A stretch of 7,045 nucleotides of DNA. It comes from an uncultured Eubacteriales bacterium (GTDB lineage: Bacteria; Bacillota; Clostridia; Oscillospirales; CAG-382). Made by a program: the position numbers and the translations under genes. Where the stretch lies: assembly GCA_900546385.1 (NCBI GenBank), contig URCT01000121.1:1-7045 (forward strand). Reading direction: 5' to 3'. Below the pieces are notes generated by a model. It searched no databases. It saw only the letters and a list, made by a program, of their open reading frames with translations, and was not told the DNA's origin. Below, in pieces: positions 6,096 through 7,045 of this stretch (its first letter is position 1; the number at the start of each line of letters is the position of its first letter).

Positions 6096-7045
6096 TTACC
6101 GAACCGCAAGTCCTTTCGTTTCGATCACATCCACGACTTTTTTGGCAAGTGCTTCGCAAAGGTTCTCGCCCATGGCCTCCACCATCACGCGTACCACCGG
6201 CTCCGTGCCGCTCTTGCGCAAAAGGATGCGGCCGTTGTCGCCGAGCTGTTCTTTGGCAAACGCAAGGGCATTTTGCACATCCGGGTCGTTCACCACGGCG
6301 TCCTTATCCTCCACGCGCACGTTCTTCACAAGCTGCGGATAGCGCGTAAAGCCCTCGCAGAGCTTGGAAGCCGGAAGCTTGCTTTCGATGAAGACCTCCA
6401 TAATTTTAAGTGCCGTGATAAGGCCGTCGCCGGTGGTGGCATATTTCGAAAAGATGATATGTCCGGATTCCTCGCCGCCGAGGCACAAGCCCTTGTTCTG
6501 CATGGCTTCGTAGACATATTTATCGCCCACATCGGTTTTGACGTAGGAAATGCCTTTTTCGTCAAGTGCCTTGAAAAGACCTAAGTTGGACATGACCGTC
6601 GCGGCGATGGTGTTCTCGGCAAGCTCGCCCTTTTGCTTCATATGGCAGCCGCACAGATACAGAATATGGTCGCCGGTCAGCACGTTTCCGTTTTCATCGA
6701 CGGCAAGGCAGCGGTCGGCGTCGCCGTCAAAAGCAAAGCCGATGTCAAGGCTCTCGCGCTTGACAAGCTCGCAAAGCCCCTCGATGTGCGTCGAGCCGCA
6801 GTTGTTATTGATGTTGAAGCCGGTCGGCGTGTTGTTGATTACAAAGGTATGGGCGCCGAGCGCATCAAAAATGCTTTTGGCAAGCATCCAGGTGCTGCCG
6901 TTGGAGCAGTCAAGCCCGACCCGAAGGCCTTTATAGGAATATTTTGCAAGCGAGATAATGTAACCGGTATAGCGGTTGCGGCCGACAGCATAATCAACCG
7001 TGCAGCCGATGTTTTCGCCGGTAGCAAACGGGATCTCGCCGATAA
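6096..7045 (-). CDS. glmM: Phosphoglucosamine mutase, C-terminal part (start beyond window)
   Basis: GlmM converts glucosamine-6-phosphate to glucosamine-1-phosphate, the step before UDP-GlcNAc in peptidoglycan and wall polymer synthesis. The open frame continues to the right edge, giving 315 residues; family members have about 450, so some 130 N-terminal residues, including the catalytic phosphoserine loop, are outside. An internal ATG at 6887 is not the start, since conserved family sequence (FATGENIGCTVDYAVGRNRY, then GLRVGLDCSNGS) lies upstream. The visible part has FNINNNCGSTH, which separates GlmM from phosphomannomutases, the magnesium loop DGDADR (6728 to 6711), TVMSNLG, the sugar-binding GGEESGH (6479 to 6459) and the phosphate-binding RKSGTEP (6218 to 6198). 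All are intact, so the enzyme is probably functional. The VanZ-family gene follows after 44 bp with no terminator between, which implies one transcript. Confidence 0.96.
   Translation of the reverse strand, partial: IGEIPFATGENIGCTVDYAVGRNRYTGYIISLAKYSYKGLRVGLDCSNGSTWMLAKSIFDALGAHTFVINNTPTGFNINNNCGSTHIEGLCELVKRESLDIGFAFDGDADRCLAVDENGNVLTGDHILYLCGCHMKQKGELAENTIAATVMSNLGLFKALDEKGISYVKTDVGDKYVYEAMQNKGLCLGGEESGHIIFSKYATTGDGLITALKIMEVFIESKLPASKLCEGFTRYPQLVKNVRVEDKDAVVNDPDVQNALAFAKEQLGDNGRILLRKSGTEPVVRVMVEAMGENLCEALAKKVVDVIETKGLAVR

Noticed and set aside
6096..6887. Gene start at the internal ATG at 6887 for the phosphohexomutase
   Set aside because: The frame stays open to the window edge and the 52 upstream codons encode conserved GlmM sequence, so the ATG is internal and the gene is simply cut by the window.
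6096..7045. Identification as phosphomannomutase/phosphoglucomutase instead of GlmM
   Set aside because: The NINNNCGSTH segment, TVMSNLG and RKSGTEPVVRVMVEA are characteristic of GlmM rather than of ManB or Pgm.
1..7045. Mobile element, prophage, CRISPR array, tRNA or defence system
   Set aside because: There are no transposase, integrase or phage genes, no long terminal repeats, no regularly spaced repeats and no cloverleaf-like segment. All supported genes are metabolic, envelope or nucleic-acid housekeeping genes plus one secreted carbohydrate protein.

Overview
This is an ordinary chromosomal stretch from what looks like a Firmicutes bacterium, most likely a moderate-GC member of the Clostridia of the gut or another polymer-degrading community. 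That placement is an inference. It rests on Gram-positive-style GGAGG/GAGGTGA ribosome binding sites, a VanZ-family gene behind glmM, a lipocalin-like small lipoprotein, and a very large secreted carbohydrate-active protein with a copper-amine-oxidase-N-terminal-like module, a combination common in Clostridia. Every gene I can support is on the minus strand, so transcription runs from right to left. About 96% of the window is coding.

Right-hand unit (7045 to about 5398): the C-terminal two thirds of glmM (phosphoglucosamine mutase, start outside the window), then 44 bp later a four-helix VanZ-family membrane protein, then a strong intrinsic terminator with a perfect 10-bp GC-rich stem. The two genes are probably one transcript. 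A perfect 12-bp inverted repeat lies inside the VanZ gene, in an Asp/Ala/Ser-rich extracytoplasmic loop.

Spacer (5227-5436): the 210 bp between vanZ and the large gene hold the terminator, a small palindrome (TTGCGCAA), an extended -10 promoter (TGC-TATAAT) and, just after the likely transcription start, an 8-bp inverted repeat that could form a leader hairpin or an operator.

Left-hand unit (5226 to about 64): a 1427-residue secreted multidomain protein built around a GH99-like/WbsX-like catalytic barrel (WNEYGEG motif), followed 33 bp later by a small lipocalin-like lipoprotein, which overlaps rnhA (RNase HI) by 4 bp in an ATGA junction. A hairpin plus U-tract terminator follows rnhA. The three genes share one promoter as far as I can see, so a housekeeping RNase H gene sits at the end of a polysaccharide-processing transcript. 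At the extreme left edge a TTGACA hexamer on the minus strand may be the -35 box of the next gene.

I see no phage, transposon, CRISPR, tRNA, rRNA or toxin/defence genes. The most unusual item is the large GH99-like protein, whose module order I do not recognise as a described enzyme. I do not see a convincing new multi-gene system.
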